From Echeneis naucrates (taxonomy: Eukaryota > Chordata > Actinopteri > Carangiformes > Echeneidae): a stretch of DNA of 64,000 nucleotides. Under the pieces are notes generated by a model. That model had not been told where the DNA came from and ran no database searches. It saw nothing but the letters and a program-made list of their open reading frames with translations. The translations under genes and the position numbers were made by a program. The stretch lies in contig NC_042519.1 in NCBI RefSeq assembly GCF_900963305.1, positions 24,428,393 through 24,492,392 on the forward strand, given 5' to 3'. Shown piece after piece: positions 42,171 to 53,631 of this stretch; position 1 is the stretch's first letter, and each line of letters opens with the position of its first letter.

Positions 42171-42314
42171 CTCCCGCCAGAAAAAGATGAGAGTTTTCCG
42201 GTCAGATGATCAAAGTCCAGAAAAATCCAAAAGAACCAGAAAGAAAGAAAAAGAAGAGCAACTGCTAAGATTATCGATCCGGATCGAAAATGAATCGATC
42301 ATTTCAGCACCAAG

Positions 42315-43385
42315 GACAGAGACAGAGAGACGTGGGAGGGGGGAGGAGGGGGGTGGGGGGGGGAGGGGAGGGGAGAGAAGAGAGAGAGGAGGGAGAGATG
42401 GGGGGGCGACAGGAGGGGGGGAGGGAGAGAGGGGAGGGGAGAGAAGAGAGAGAGGAGGGAGAGAAGGAGAGGGAGGGGGGAGGGAGGGGAGGGGAGAGAA
42501 GAGAGAGAGGAGGGAGAGATGGGGGGGCGACAGGAGGGGGGAGGAAGGATGGGGGAGAGAGGGAGGGGGGAGGGGAGGGGAGAGAAGAGAGAGGAGGGAG
42601 AGAAGGAGAGGGAGGGGAGAGAAGAGAGAGAGGAGGGAGAGATGGGGGGGTGACAGGAGGGGGGAGGGAGGGAGAGGGAGGGGAGGGGAGAGATTGGAGG
42701 GAGGGGGGAGGGAGAGGGAGGTTGGGGGGAGGGGAGGGGAGAGAAGAGAGAGAGGAGGGAGAGATGGGGGGGCGAAATGAGGGGGGAGGAAGGATGGGGG
42801 AGAGAGGGAGGGGGGAGGGAGGGGAGGGGAGAGAAGAGAGAGAGGAGGGAGAGAAGGAGAGGGAGGGGAGAGGGAGGGGGGAGGGAGAGAGAGGAGGGAG
42901 AGATGGGGGGGCGAAATGAGGGGGGAGGAAGGATGGGGGAGAGAGGGAGGGGAGGGGAGAGAAGAGAGAGAGGAGGGAGAGATGGGGGGAGGGAGGGAGA
43001 GGGAGGGGAGGGGAGAGATTGGAGGTTGGGGGGAGGGAGGTTGGGGGAGAGAGGGAGGGGGGAGGGGAGGGGAGAGAAGAGAGAGAGGAGGGAGAGATGG
43101 CAGGGTGACAGGAGGGGGGAGGGAGGTTGGGGGAGAGAGGGAGAGGGAGGAGAGGGGAGAGATTGGAGGGAGGGGGGAGGGGAGGGGAGAGAAGAGAGAG
43201 AGGAGGGAGAGATGGCAGGGTGACAGGAGGGGGGATGGAGGAGAGGGGAGAGATTGGAGGGAGGGGGGAGGGAGAGGGAGGTTGGGGGGAGGGGAGGGGA
43301 GAGAAGAGAGAGAGGAGGGAGAGATGGGGGGGCGACAGGAGGGGGGAGGGAGGTTGGGGGAGAGAGGGAGAGGGAGGGGGGGGCA
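42315..43385. repeat. 1.07-kb G-rich purine-only minisatellite upstream of barhl1
   Basis: The plus strand is almost entirely A and G. The module GAGAGGAGGGAGAGATGGGG recurs roughly ten times, linked by GACAGGAGGGGGGAGG, GGGAGAGAGGGAGG and GATTGGAGGG segments. It begins about 145 bp upstream of the barhl1 start codon. The open frames across both strands (Gly/Arg/Glu or Pro/Ser/Leu) are artefacts. Confidence 0.97.
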
Positions 43386-44895
43386 ATATAAATTAAATGG
43401 ATAAATTCATAAAATAGCCAATGATCTTTGTTTTGTTGTGTTGTTTACTTATTGTTTGTGTGGTCTTCTGACCTTTGACCTCAGTAAACCTGTTGTTGTT
43501 GTTTGTCCCTCTGTATGTCTCCGGTAACCGGCAGCTACAACACAGAGCAGGTCGCGTGGGACAGAAAATCGTGCAGATACAAAATAAAACATCCGGCTTA
43601 TTTTCAAAATAAAATACTCCATGTTCACGTCGGATTGTGTTTCACACCTTGATAACGTCATAATGGGCGGAGACAGGTTTCCGGCGTCCTTTCACCCCGC
43701 TGACACCGTGGACGAGGAGATACCAAACATCTAATCTTAACTCGGCCTGGAACACCGTAACAGGAGGAATTAGAGCGGATGGTAAATGACTAATTTGGTC
43801 CAATAAATATCCTCTGGAGGACACAATAAACTGTTTTCGTGGTTCTCTTCATAGAGACTACAACCGGACTATATCGGACGGACGTCCCGCATCCAGTGGA
43901 ATCCGGAGACAGTTGTGTTGTTTTTGCTGGGACAGAACAGCAACAGACACACACACTTCATGGTTCTATTTACTTGTTATTGGTGTGTTCATTGGGTCCG
44001 GCTTGGGTCTGCACCTGGACACAGTCGGCCCAACGGGCTCTGGTCTCCTGGCCTCTGAAGGAGTCCAGACTGGAAGGAACCTGAGGAGCAGGAATGAAGA
44101 TGGAGAAGTGTGTCACCGACACAACAAGCTACACCTCCTCGTCCTGTATCATGGGTCCAGGTCTGTTCCTCTCATCGGTCCCCGCAGCTTCTTCAGCGGG
44201 CACCGTCAGCCTCCTGCAAAGGGACTGATCTTCAGCGGCCACAGGATCCTGGGCGGGTTGTCACGTTGGTGACCGGATGGACCCACCAAAGGACAGCCAG
44301 CTCTCGTCCTGACTTGATGAGCTGGGCGATGATCTCCTCATGTGTCCATGGAATCGTTCTCGAGGACAAACTCCCTCCCCGGTTCTCTGCTTTTTCCTGC
44401 TGTGCCCGTCTGTTGTGGACGTTGTTGTCGTCAAGAGTTTTTATGAGTTTTCATATCGTACAACAACAATAAATCTGAATTATAAACAACTTTCTAACAT
44501 CTAAAAATCTGATCATAGCAGATCATCAGATCACAATCATCCAGAAAAGCTTGAAAGGGGTAGTCTGTGTGTGTGTGTGTGTTATCTGTGTGAAGCGTGT
44601 TGGTCTGAACAGTGTGTGTTACAGTCTGGAATACAGCCGGTTTGATCTGCACACACACACAGAACCCCTGTAAATTGTGCCTTACTGTCTCTGAATGGGG
44701 GATCGGGCTGCTCTCTCTCACCCTGTGCAGATCTCTGTGGTTGCAGGTTTGATTCCTGCTCGGGTGTTGGTCCAGCCAGCGACGTCCACACTGACAGAAG
44801 GACAGAAGACAATGAATGACAGCAGGGACGACACCCTGATGGACACTCACCAATCACCGTAATTCAATAATCAGCTCAGTGTTTTGACCTCTGAC
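43386..44895. other. barhl1-cfap77 interval with unidentified fragments
   Basis: Downstream exons of cfap77 should lie here on minus, but I could not identify them with confidence. One candidate last exon, about 43649-43758 on minus, starts after GTTCCAG and reads LRLDVWYLLVHGVSG to VIKV-stop; the match is weak. A PDZ-like fragment lies at 44286-44375 on minus. GTTGCAGGTTTGATTCCTGC at about 44740 resembles a tRNA B box and may mark another old SINE. Confidence 0.35.
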
Positions 44896-45778
44896 CTTGC
44901 TGTGACCCCGAAGGCTATGTCAGGCTCCCCCACGTGATGTACGGCGCAGTCTCCCTGTTGTTTAGAGGTAGGAACCTTGGTCCTGGCCCCGCCCCCCTGG
45001 GCCCTGAACTGACTCAGCTCTTTGGACGTCATCAGACCAGACTTGATGGCGCCCCGGTTCAGAGACACAAAGTCCGGCACAGCCGGTCTACGAGGAGCAG
45101 AGTCTCCCTGTCTGGACTGGACCCTCCAACTGGACAGAACTGACACAGCACACGGGTCAAACACTACAACTCCCAGCAGGCCTCACTGCTCATGTCTCAA
45201 GATACAAACATCTTTTGACTTTACTTCACAGTTTAAACCGGACAAACACAAATAAGCCCTCACAAAGATAGACACACCAGAACTGCGAGTGTGTGTGTTT
45301 TAGCAGCCAGCTGTCAGAGTGTGTTTGTATGATGGAAAAGCGCCTCGGGGCAACAATCACTGCTGTCACTCAAGCACACACAGACATACACAGAGATGAC
45401 ACCAGTTTTGTTATTATGGGATGCTTTATCTGCTGATAAACACATTTGAAGTCAGGTCCAAATTACCCGTCAAGCCACACTGCTCAATTTGATGACATCA
45501 CTAAAGTCACAGTTTAACTGTAGACATGTTAAAATGCTAACATGCTAACATGTGTTGTACGGCTGTTGGTGACGTCATATTGCTTTGGTGACGTCTTTCA
45601 AGTGGGCGTGGTTTTCGGCTATCTGGACCAGGAAGTGACAAACCTCTGGATCTGGACTGACCCAGAGGCGTCTGGAGAAGCACCAGAGTGGAGTTCATCT
45701 TCATCGTCATCATGCCTTGATCAGCACCGGATTGGTCAGCATGGAGTCTCTGATGACGCCCCCCCTTGGTGATGACAT
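44896..45778 (-). CDS. cfap77: cfap77-like gene, partial or eroded
   Basis: CFAP77 is a microtubule-associated protein of motile cilia. Three minus-strand pieces resemble it. 45716-45778 starts with ATG and reads VIRDSMLTNPVLIK, like human SMFQNELVIK. From 45671 leftwards comes TPLGQSRSRGLSLPG, like PTLGKPRRRGYSLP. 44896-45129 reads SWRVQSRQGD, then VPDFVSLNRGAIKSGLMT and DIAFGVTAR, like MNRGAVKAGLVTA and MTFGIRARP; it has a normal acceptor (CCAG) and donor (AAG|GTCAGA). Problems: the first two pieces are separated by only 44 bp with a GC donor, too short for a normal intron. The second piece loses the expected FTYG segment. The later exons are not convincing. It may be a decaying copy or one whose model I could not complete. 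Its place beside barhl1 agrees with human 9q34. Confidence 0.55.
45163..45182 (+). promoter_or_regulatory. ZNF143/THAP11-type motif
   Basis: ACTACAACTCCCAGCAGGCC is a near-consensus match. It lies just upstream of the third cfap77-like piece. Confidence 0.4.
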
Positions 45779-46860
45779 ATTTCCTGTCTGACTGAGAGCT
45801 CTGATCTGAGGTGTCACAATAAAACAGCTACCTGAAGTTAACCTGTCCTGCTGTGTATTCACTCACCTGTCTCCGTGTCCTCCGTTGTTATGGTAACAGC
45901 ACACTGAGTGCTGCGGCAGGATAAAAAGTTCTTCAGAGACGACTGAAGGTCTGATGGAGACCAGGAGACTCTGGTTCATTTTATCAAGACTGTTTAACAC
46001 CTCACGTTTAACGCCACAACGCTATGAACTGTGGGTAATTGTGGACCTGAACTAGACCCTGAGGGAGTTAAGAGGTCCAGGGAAAAGTCTGAAGACCGCT
46101 GCATTTTCAGGTAAAAAGAGAAAGTAGCAGGTTGTTTATATATATGTTCACTCTCTGATTGGCTGGTGATTGAATTACTGGTCGTATTATTTTAGTGAAA
46201 GTGATATCACACGTTGACGTGTCATGACTTCACCAGGTGTAACAGCTGAGCAGGTTAGGGTTGTTCAGTTCGTTGGTAAAAAAAAAAAAAAAAGATTTTC
46301 TGACAAGCTATAAAACATCTTGACTGAAAGATGAAATTCTTACTATAGGTAATAAACACGAGTCCTTAAATATCAAAGAAATTCAGTTTTCTTCGTCTTC
46401 ATGACTGAAAACAGGATTTGAACTTTGACAAATTTAACTAACAGTAAGTTTGGAGTTACTGAATTTCATGATAATTTCTTTGGAAAAAAAAGAAGCTGTT
46501 TCGTTCGGTTTGTAGTGTTGACAGCTGGCCCTAACAGCTGTTGAAGTCCGAGTGCATTTACATAAAATAACAATAAATAAATTGTTAATTAAATCAGCTG
46601 TATGTTCATGACATGTAGTCATGTAATTAATATAGTTCTAATGTCAGTTTTGTATTTTCTTCCATTGTTTTTTTTTATCGGACAGCTTCTTTGAATCAGT
46701 TGACTTCCAATAAAATCTGATCCTGAACAAAAGAAAATGTTGAAAATGTTGGCGATCAGATGTTGAAGTCAGAGTCTAAATATTTATTACTCCGGGAAAT
46801 CACGTAGAAACGAACAGAACATTAAAGAATAATCCGTTTTTTATCCACTGTGTGAGGCGG
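45779..46860. other. cfap77 5' flank, gene-free
   Basis: Apart from the X-box, this is AT-rich sequence with A runs near 46279-46293 and no exon that I recognise. Confidence 0.4.
45884..45897 (-). promoter_or_regulatory. RFX X-box upstream of cfap77
   Basis: On minus the site reads GTTACCATAACAAC, one mismatch from GTNRCCATRGYAAC. It lies about 105 bp upstream of the cfap77-like ATG, the usual distance for ciliary X-box promoters. Confidence 0.55.
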
Positions 46861-47233
46861 GCTGTGAATGCAGCCCGTTGCTACGTCACTCTGCATCAGG
46901 TTCAAAGATCGTGTGCTGACGTCTCACTCCTCGGTCAGCCCGAAGCTCCGCCACCCTCGGACCGGATGGTAGCGTTGCCATAGCAGCGGGAGCCGTCGGA
47001 GTCATCGGTGAGCCGTTTGATTGGCTCGCTCCTCGCGTTGTGACACACGGACCGTTCTCATTGGCTGCTTTTCGGTGGTCATGGTGCGTCGTCTCCCGGA
47101 AACGTTCCGCAGTGAGCCGGCCGTCAGCGGCTCCGCTCTCATGTGTCCCCGGCTCTGTCCCCGGCTCTGTCCCCGTGTCCTCGGCAGGAAGCCTCGCCGT
47201 CTCTGACCGCCTGTCTTTGCTCAGTTGGCCGCG
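46861..47233 (+). promoter_or_regulatory. qsox2 CpG-rich promoter with an X-box
   Basis: CpG density rises sharply from about 46900. Two ATTGGCT (inverted CCAAT) boxes lie near 47020 and 47060. GTTGCCATAGCAGC at 46974-46987 matches the RFX X-box consensus with one mismatch. No TATA box was seen, in keeping with a CpG-island promoter. Confidence 0.55.
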
Positions 47234-50200
47234 ATGATCCGCCTCTGGCTCCCGGTGCTGCTGTGGCTCGTCCCCGGAGCTCAGGCCGCCGCAGCCCAGC
47301 TCTACACGGACCAGGACCCGCTGGTGATCCTGAGCAGCGGCAGCCTGCAGACCTCCGTCACTAACTCATCCTCGGCCTGGCTGGTCCAGTTCTTCTCCTC
47401 CTGGTGCGGACACTGCATCCAGTACTCCGGCACTTGGAAGAGTCTGGCCCAGGACGTCCAAGGTACGGAACCAGCACACCGACACCACGGTGCTCTTTGT
47501 CCTCAGGACCCCCTGACTCCATCCAGTCCTGCTGTGAGCAGATCCGTGTCTCAGTGAGTCTGTTATGGTTCTGATCAGTTCGGTTCGGCTGGAATCGAAC
47601 CTTTATCGATTTATTCAAATAGCGACAATCACTTTAATCTGAATTATCCAATCAGGACTCACCGGACACATTCAAGGATCACATGAGCCGATGAGGTCAT
47701 CACAAACAGCCCAGCAGGTCTGTACGATCGCACAATAAAAACAAAAGTCTGCAGTGAGGAGGGGGGTCAGGGGTCAGAGGTCAGAGGTCGCAGGTCGCAG
47801 CAGATGTTTTCTAGGGGCCATGAAAAACGATTGGTGCTTTTACTGTGATAGTCTACCAGAAGAAGTCCTGACGAACTTGCTGTTGGGTTTCTTTTTTGTT
47901 GTGCGATCTTACATACAAACACAAACCAATTCATATTTACAGGCACATGTACAACACAACAACAAAGTAACAGCCAGAAGAAAACAATTTTACAGATCAC
48001 TTCCACAAAGTTTTTCAGGGAATTCTACTTCCTAACAGGAGAAGGTTCATAATCACACACAAACAGGAAGTGAGGGGGAGGAGCCAGGTGAGCTGTCAAC
48101 TGATTGGTCAGATTGGACAAACACAACACACACCCCTCACACTCTATGATGACACCTCTCCCCCCTTCTCTCCCCCAGACTGGCAGCTGGTCATCAACAT
48201 GGCCGTCCTTGATTGCGCTCTGGAGGAAAACTTTGACGTCTGTAAAGAATACAGCATCAGATTCTATCCAACATTTAAGGTAGGTCTGAGTCCTGGACCT
48301 GGACCTGGACCAGGACCTTGGACTGTTGAAGGTCTGAGTCCTGGACCTGGACTAGGATCAGGACCTTGGACTGTTGAAGGTCTGAGTCCTGGACCTGGAC
48401 CTGGACTAGGACCAGGACCTTGGACTGTTGAAGGTCTGAGTCCTGGACCAGGACCAGGACAAGGACCAGGACCTTGGACTGTTGAAGGTCTGAGTCCTGG
48501 ACCTGGACTAGGATCAGGACCTTGGACTGTTGAAGGTCTGAGTCCTGGACCTGGACTAGGACCAGGACCTTGGACTGTTGAAGGTCTGAGTCCTGGACCT
48601 GGACCAGGACCAGGACCTTAGACTGTGGTAACTTGACTCTTGTGGTTTCAGTACTTCAGGGCTCACAGTCCAGCAACAGACAGAGGGACGATCTACAGGG
48701 GTGAGACAGACACACACGGACACACACAGAGAGAAAAACACACAGACACACACAAACATCTCTTCTCCATCCAGGTGCAGACAGACAGATCCAGTCAGTG
48801 AGACAGTTGATGATCAACATCCTGCAGAATCACACAAGGCTAGACCGGCCCAATCACTGCCCCCCCCTGGATCCGTACAGGTACCAAGACCAGAACAGAA
48901 CCAGGACCAGAACCAGACCAAGACCAAGACCAGGACAAGACTAGACCCAAGACCAGAACCAGACCAAGACCAGATCAAGGACCAGACCCAGGACCAGACC
49001 AAGACCAAGACCAAGACCAGGACCAAGACCAGGACCAGACAAGTTGATGATGATGATGATGATGATGATGTCTGTCCTGTCTGTCTGTAGCTCCGTAGAT
49101 CTGCTGCCTCTGTTAGGTCAAAGGTCAGATCACTACACTGCAATCATCATCGAGGATCCAGACTCGTATGTGGGACGAGAGGTAAGACCAGGAACAGAAC
49201 CAGAACCAGGACCAGAGTGTGACCACGATCAAATACAGCTTCAGTAACCTCACCTCTGTCTGTTTGTGTGTGTCTCTCTCTGTGTGTCTTTGTGTGTTGC
49301 AGGTCATCCTGGATCTTCTGCCATTTTCAGGTTTGGAGGTAAAAAGGTGTCTGAGCTCAGAGCTCCCTCTGCTGGATGCTCTGAAGATCACAACCTTCCC
49401 ATCCATCTACCTGCTGCACCCTAATGGGACACACACACACCTGCACGTGTGAGTGACACACACCTGGATGTGTGTATTTCATCTACAGCAGTTTGGGCAG
49501 TGAATGAACCTTTTGGATGGATCTTTTTCTTCTTCAGTCAGAAGCGTCTCCGTTTCTTCTTCTCCTCTGTGCTGAGGACGTTACCAGGAGTTCAGCGCAG
49601 GTTAACATCAGAGGGCAGCAGTTCCAGTGTTGGTCTGGTGGGGGCGCTGCAGCACCGGCACCTGCAGCCCTGGAGGGACTTTGACAGGTGAGACTCAAAC
49701 TGACCAGGCTCAGTGTGGTCCAGGATCAGGACTGTAATGAACCTGTCTGTCCTGCAGGTCCAAAGTGTACACGGCCGATCTGGAGTCAGCTCTGCACTAC
49801 CTTCTGAGGGTCGAGCTGGCTACCCATAATACCCTGGAAGGGGAGGAGCTAAAGGTCTTCAAGGACTTTGTCACACTGGTTGCAAAGGTAAGGACGGGGG
49901 AGGCGGTTAGCTCTGCGTTCAGTTGATACATTCAGTGACGGATCTTGTTTTGGCTGATTTTCTTCAGTCGAACTTTCTGGAGTTTACGACGATACAGGAA
50001 GGAAACCAGAGCTTATTTCATTTATCCTCAAGGTTGTCAAGGTTGTATTCTGTGAACACCACAGAAAACATTCAGATCCAGGCTGAGGTGCCAGATTGGG
50101 TTCTTCTATGGCTTTTAATATTTGTGCCTAATTTCACCTGGAAAATGTCATTTTATCTGAAAACACCTTTGAGCAAAGTTTACTGTCACAAGAACCCGTT

Positions 50201-51927
50201 TATTAGAACCAGACTGACAATCAGCTCACTGACTGATGTCTGAACGTCTTCAGGTGACAGCTAATATTGCTAATGTAGCTGTCTCCCTCCTTCAGTTGTA
50301 TCCAGGTGGAGGTTCAGTGGTGAAGCTAATGGAGACGCTCTCTGATTGGCTGCTCAGTCTGCCACTGCAGCGAATCCCCTACCAGGCTGTCCTGGACCTG
50401 GTGGACAACAAGATGAGTGTGAGACACAAACGCACGCATACACACACACACAGATATGTAAACAGCAGCAGCTGACTTCCTGTTATCTGTCCAGATTTCA
50501 GGTGTGTTCCTGGGGGCGGAGCTTCGGTGGGTTGGTTGTCAGGGTAGCCAGGCAGGTCTTCGAGGTTACCCATGTTCCCTCTGGACTCTGTTTCATGTTT
50601 TGACCGTCCAACATGAGGCCACACCCACAGCGATGGAAAACACAGGTGGCACACAAACACACACACATACCCCTGCGCGGTTTCGCTCTTTGACACATGA
50701 AAACTTGGCAGGTCTGGAGGACGAGGCAGCGCCAGTGCTGCAGGTGATGCGCCGGTACATCAGGATGTTTTTCGGCTGTGAGCAGTGTGGGCGACACTTC
50801 GAACAGGCCGCCGCTGCCACCATGGACCAAGTCCAGACCAGAGACCAGCAGATCTTATGGCTGTGGAACCAACACAACATGGTCAACTACAGACTGGCTG
50901 GTATGTACGCACACAGACACACATGGCTGTGAACTGAACTTCTTGGTACTATGAAGCAGCTCATATTCCATCATGTTCTGGGGCACAGATAGTCAGCTGA
51001 CTGGTATCTCCATAGCAACAGAGACCACCAGGATGAACCCTGACCTCCACGGTCAGGACACATCACACCATCATCACCAAATTTCACCTTAAAAAAACCC
51101 TTAACTCTTCTCCTTATGGTTCCTTTAAACTATTCACTGAAGTGTTTCAGGTTTCTCAGAATCAGCTGATCTGTCCGATCTTAAACTGATCAGTCTGACT
51201 GGAGCTGAAACTTCAGATCAGCTCCAGAACAACCCAAACACATGAGAGGAACTTTTCTTTGAAGGAAGAAGGAAACATTCAGAGTGTGTTTGGAGTTAGT
51301 TCTGGTATGAACTGATCAGACAGAATCAGCTGAGTCTGGATTTAAGCAGACTTTAGGACATTTTTAAGAATGAAAACCATCAAAGCTCTGTTTGGTCTCC
51401 CCCCTCCAGGCTCCCTAAGTGACGACCCCCTCTTCCCTAAAGCTCCGTGGCCAAGCCCCTCCCTCTGCGCATCCTGCCATGAAGAGAAAAATGGTGTCCA
51501 TGTGTGGAACTACGACAATGTCCTCCTTTTCCTCCGACATCACTACGGAGCATCCAACCTGTCCCCCAGATACTCCATGACTCCCCCACAACTGCCCCCA
51601 CCTCCCCCAAACGCTCATCCCGCACAGACCAGCCCACCAGGGGGGGAGCTCCAAGGAGGGGGAGGACAGAGGAGGAGGGAGGAGACCAGAGCTGAGGAGC
51701 AGCTGGAGCCTCAGCTAGGACACCAGGACAGCAGGGAGGTGACGGGCCACACTGGGGACGGAGGTGGTCGGGGCGTGTGGATCCTGGGCCTGGGCTTCAA
51801 CAGCGTGGACATGAGTCTGTGTGTGGTCCTGTACGTCTGCTCCTGCCTCTTCCTCATGCTCCTCTTCTTCTTCTTCAAAGTCCGGTCCAGGAGGTGGAAA
51901 CTGAGACACTCCCGCCTCCAGGTCTGA
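47234..51927 (+). CDS. qsox2: quiescin sulfhydryl oxidase 2
   Basis: QSOX2 makes disulfide bonds in secretory proteins, passing electrons from a thioredoxin domain to an FAD-binding ERV/ALR domain and on to oxygen. Twelve exons join to 1983 nt, 660 aa: 47234-47462, 48179-48279, 48652-48700, 48775-48880, 49091-49181, 49303-49448, 49538-49687, 49758-49887, 50296-50418, 50495-50645, 50712-50900, 51410-51927. There is a signal peptide ([15 protein letters not shown]). The thioredoxin active site is SSWCGHC (58-61 are CGHC). The ERV/ALR domain shows [29 protein letters not shown] (CEQC about 448-451), [15 protein letters not shown] and the third Cxx[12 protein letters not shown]-terminal membrane helix ([16 protein letters not shown]) is followed by [15 protein letters not shown], which resembles QSOX2 and not QSOX1. 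Start: the ATG at 47234, which opens the signal peptide. Introns 2 and 4 hold minisatellites. Confidence 0.95.
48283..48620. repeat. 48-bp minisatellite in qsox2 intron 2
   Basis: About seven units of GGTCTGAGTCCTGGACCTGG plus variable GGACCAGGACC steps and CTTGGACTGTTGAA occur. The array starts a few bases after the exon 2 donor. It stays in frame with exon 2, reading [14 protein letters not shown]-type repeats to a stop at 48619-48621. Confidence 0.92.
48882..49040. repeat. 6/12-bp CAAGAC/CAGAAC repeat in qsox2 intron 4
   Basis: Units such as CCAGACCAAGAC and CCAGGACCAAGA start at the exon 4 donor and end in a short GAT run at 49046-49069. Confidence 0.85.
51150..51370 (+). repeat. dispersed repeat family B, copy 2 (qsox2 intron 11)
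   Basis: It matches 36230-36470: AACAACCCAAACACA, GAGAGGAACTTTTCTTTG, GAAGGAAACATTCAGAGTG and CAGACAGAATCAGCTGAGTC. It ends about 40 bp before the exon 12 acceptor. Confidence 0.65.
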
Positions 51928-53596
51928 ACAGACCACATCAGTCCAGAACAGATGGTTTACGCACACCCAAGAAGGACCACACCTGGATCGAAAGTTATAT
52001 AGTGTCAATGAGAACCACATAACTCAGACCAGCATCATCTGAGCTGGTCCTGCCAGACTGGACTCACAGGTGGAACCTGGTCTTTGTTTTCAGGATTTGA
52101 AGACTCAGTTTTAAACCTGTTCTGGACTCTCAGCTTTTTCAAACCCAAATTGTGCGATGAGACCTGGACTGGACTCTGAGGACTGGGTGTTGTGAGGGAG
52201 CAGGTGTCATATCCTGATGTGCGCCTGTACAGCTGTGCGTCTGTAGAGGTGTGTGTCTGAAAGGGTGTAGAGTTAATGTAAAAACTATTTTTGTACATAA
52301 ATATTTTTCAGGCACCTTTACAACAAAACAACACAACAGTACATCACAGTGAACCAACAGAAACAGCAAAGGCTCATTAATTTGATGATCACTTCCTCTG
52401 CTGATGTATCGGCTCTCTGACCAAAGAGAACGTGAGTGAAGACAGGACTCCAATGGATTTTGATTTAAAACCAGACCAGGCCTTGAATCTAGCTCATTCA
52501 ATTCCAGAACGTTCCAGACTTGTCCAGTACTTCCAGGGTGTGAGGTCACTGTGACAGTCTGGATGCAACAGGAAGTAACAGTGACGGTCAAGTGACTGTA
52601 GGTCAGGTGATGTCACATCTGCTTTATTTTAACAGAAATGTGTTTTCTTTGATCTTAATGATGTCACAATGATTAGAAAAATAAAAACATCAACATCAAC
52701 CTCAGTCATATTATTGATCAGTCAGGTCAGATATGAAACCTGAACATCAGTGACATCAGACTCTGGTCCTCTTCCTCTTCCAGGTTCATTTTCAAAGTTA
52801 AAGTGTCAACAGATGTGGCCCCTCCCCTTTTTGGAGGAGGAGCCACATCTGTCAGACTACTGGCCAAGGACAACCCCATGGAGCTCAGAGCAGACTGTCA
52901 GAGAATCCTCAGAAGAACAAGAGTTTCCAGAGACCAACAGAACCGGTTTGGTTACTCTGAGAATCATTTGGACTCGCATCGTCTTTTTTTTTTTTCCCCA
53001 GCATTCCTTCTGTTTTTATTTGGAAGCCAAACTCTGAAGAATTTAAGAAAATAAAAGCTCAAAGTAAAACTGGTTTACAGACTTCTACAAAGTGGTCGAC
53101 AATAAAATCTTCATTAGTGAAGGAAGCTGCTCTGCCGGAGATTCATCAATGCTTCCTATTGCTGGGATGTTGACAACCACACAGAGCCGACCAGTGGGAT
53201 CGCTGGAACATTTTCCTGCTTCATGGTTCAGGGCCCTGGTCAGGAGGAATATAGTACAGGATCAGTGTGTTCAGACTCCCATGTGACAGTAACAGTTTTT
53301 GTTCCCTCCATGAATGTTTGTTCATCACCATCATCACCTTGTGACATCACCACACAGCTGTAAGGCTAAAATCAACAACAAGGTCCATAAATTGACTACT
53401 ATCAACCTAAAGTGACTCAGTTTCCCATCATGCTTCAGTGCTGCGTCTGCCTGTGGTCAGTGGCAAGCAGCAGGACCAGACTTCAGGAATCAGGTCCAAA
53501 TAACTGCTCACAGCTACACACAATAAAATGATGAGAGTCTGTTTCGCTTTGTTACTGAACTATATGTGGTACTGGAAGCTGAGGTTGCAAAAAGCC

Positions 53597-53631
<35 letters not shown>

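Noticed and set aside
41989-43404. Gly/Arg/Glu and Pro/Ser/Leu frames up to 360 codons
   Set aside because: They come from the purine-only array. The first part of one plus frame is merely antisense to barhl1 exon 1.
47020-47070. ER-stress element (CCAAT-N9-CCACG) in the qsox2 promoter
   Set aside because: CACGG-N9-ATTGG has the right spacing but two mismatches in the CCACG half.
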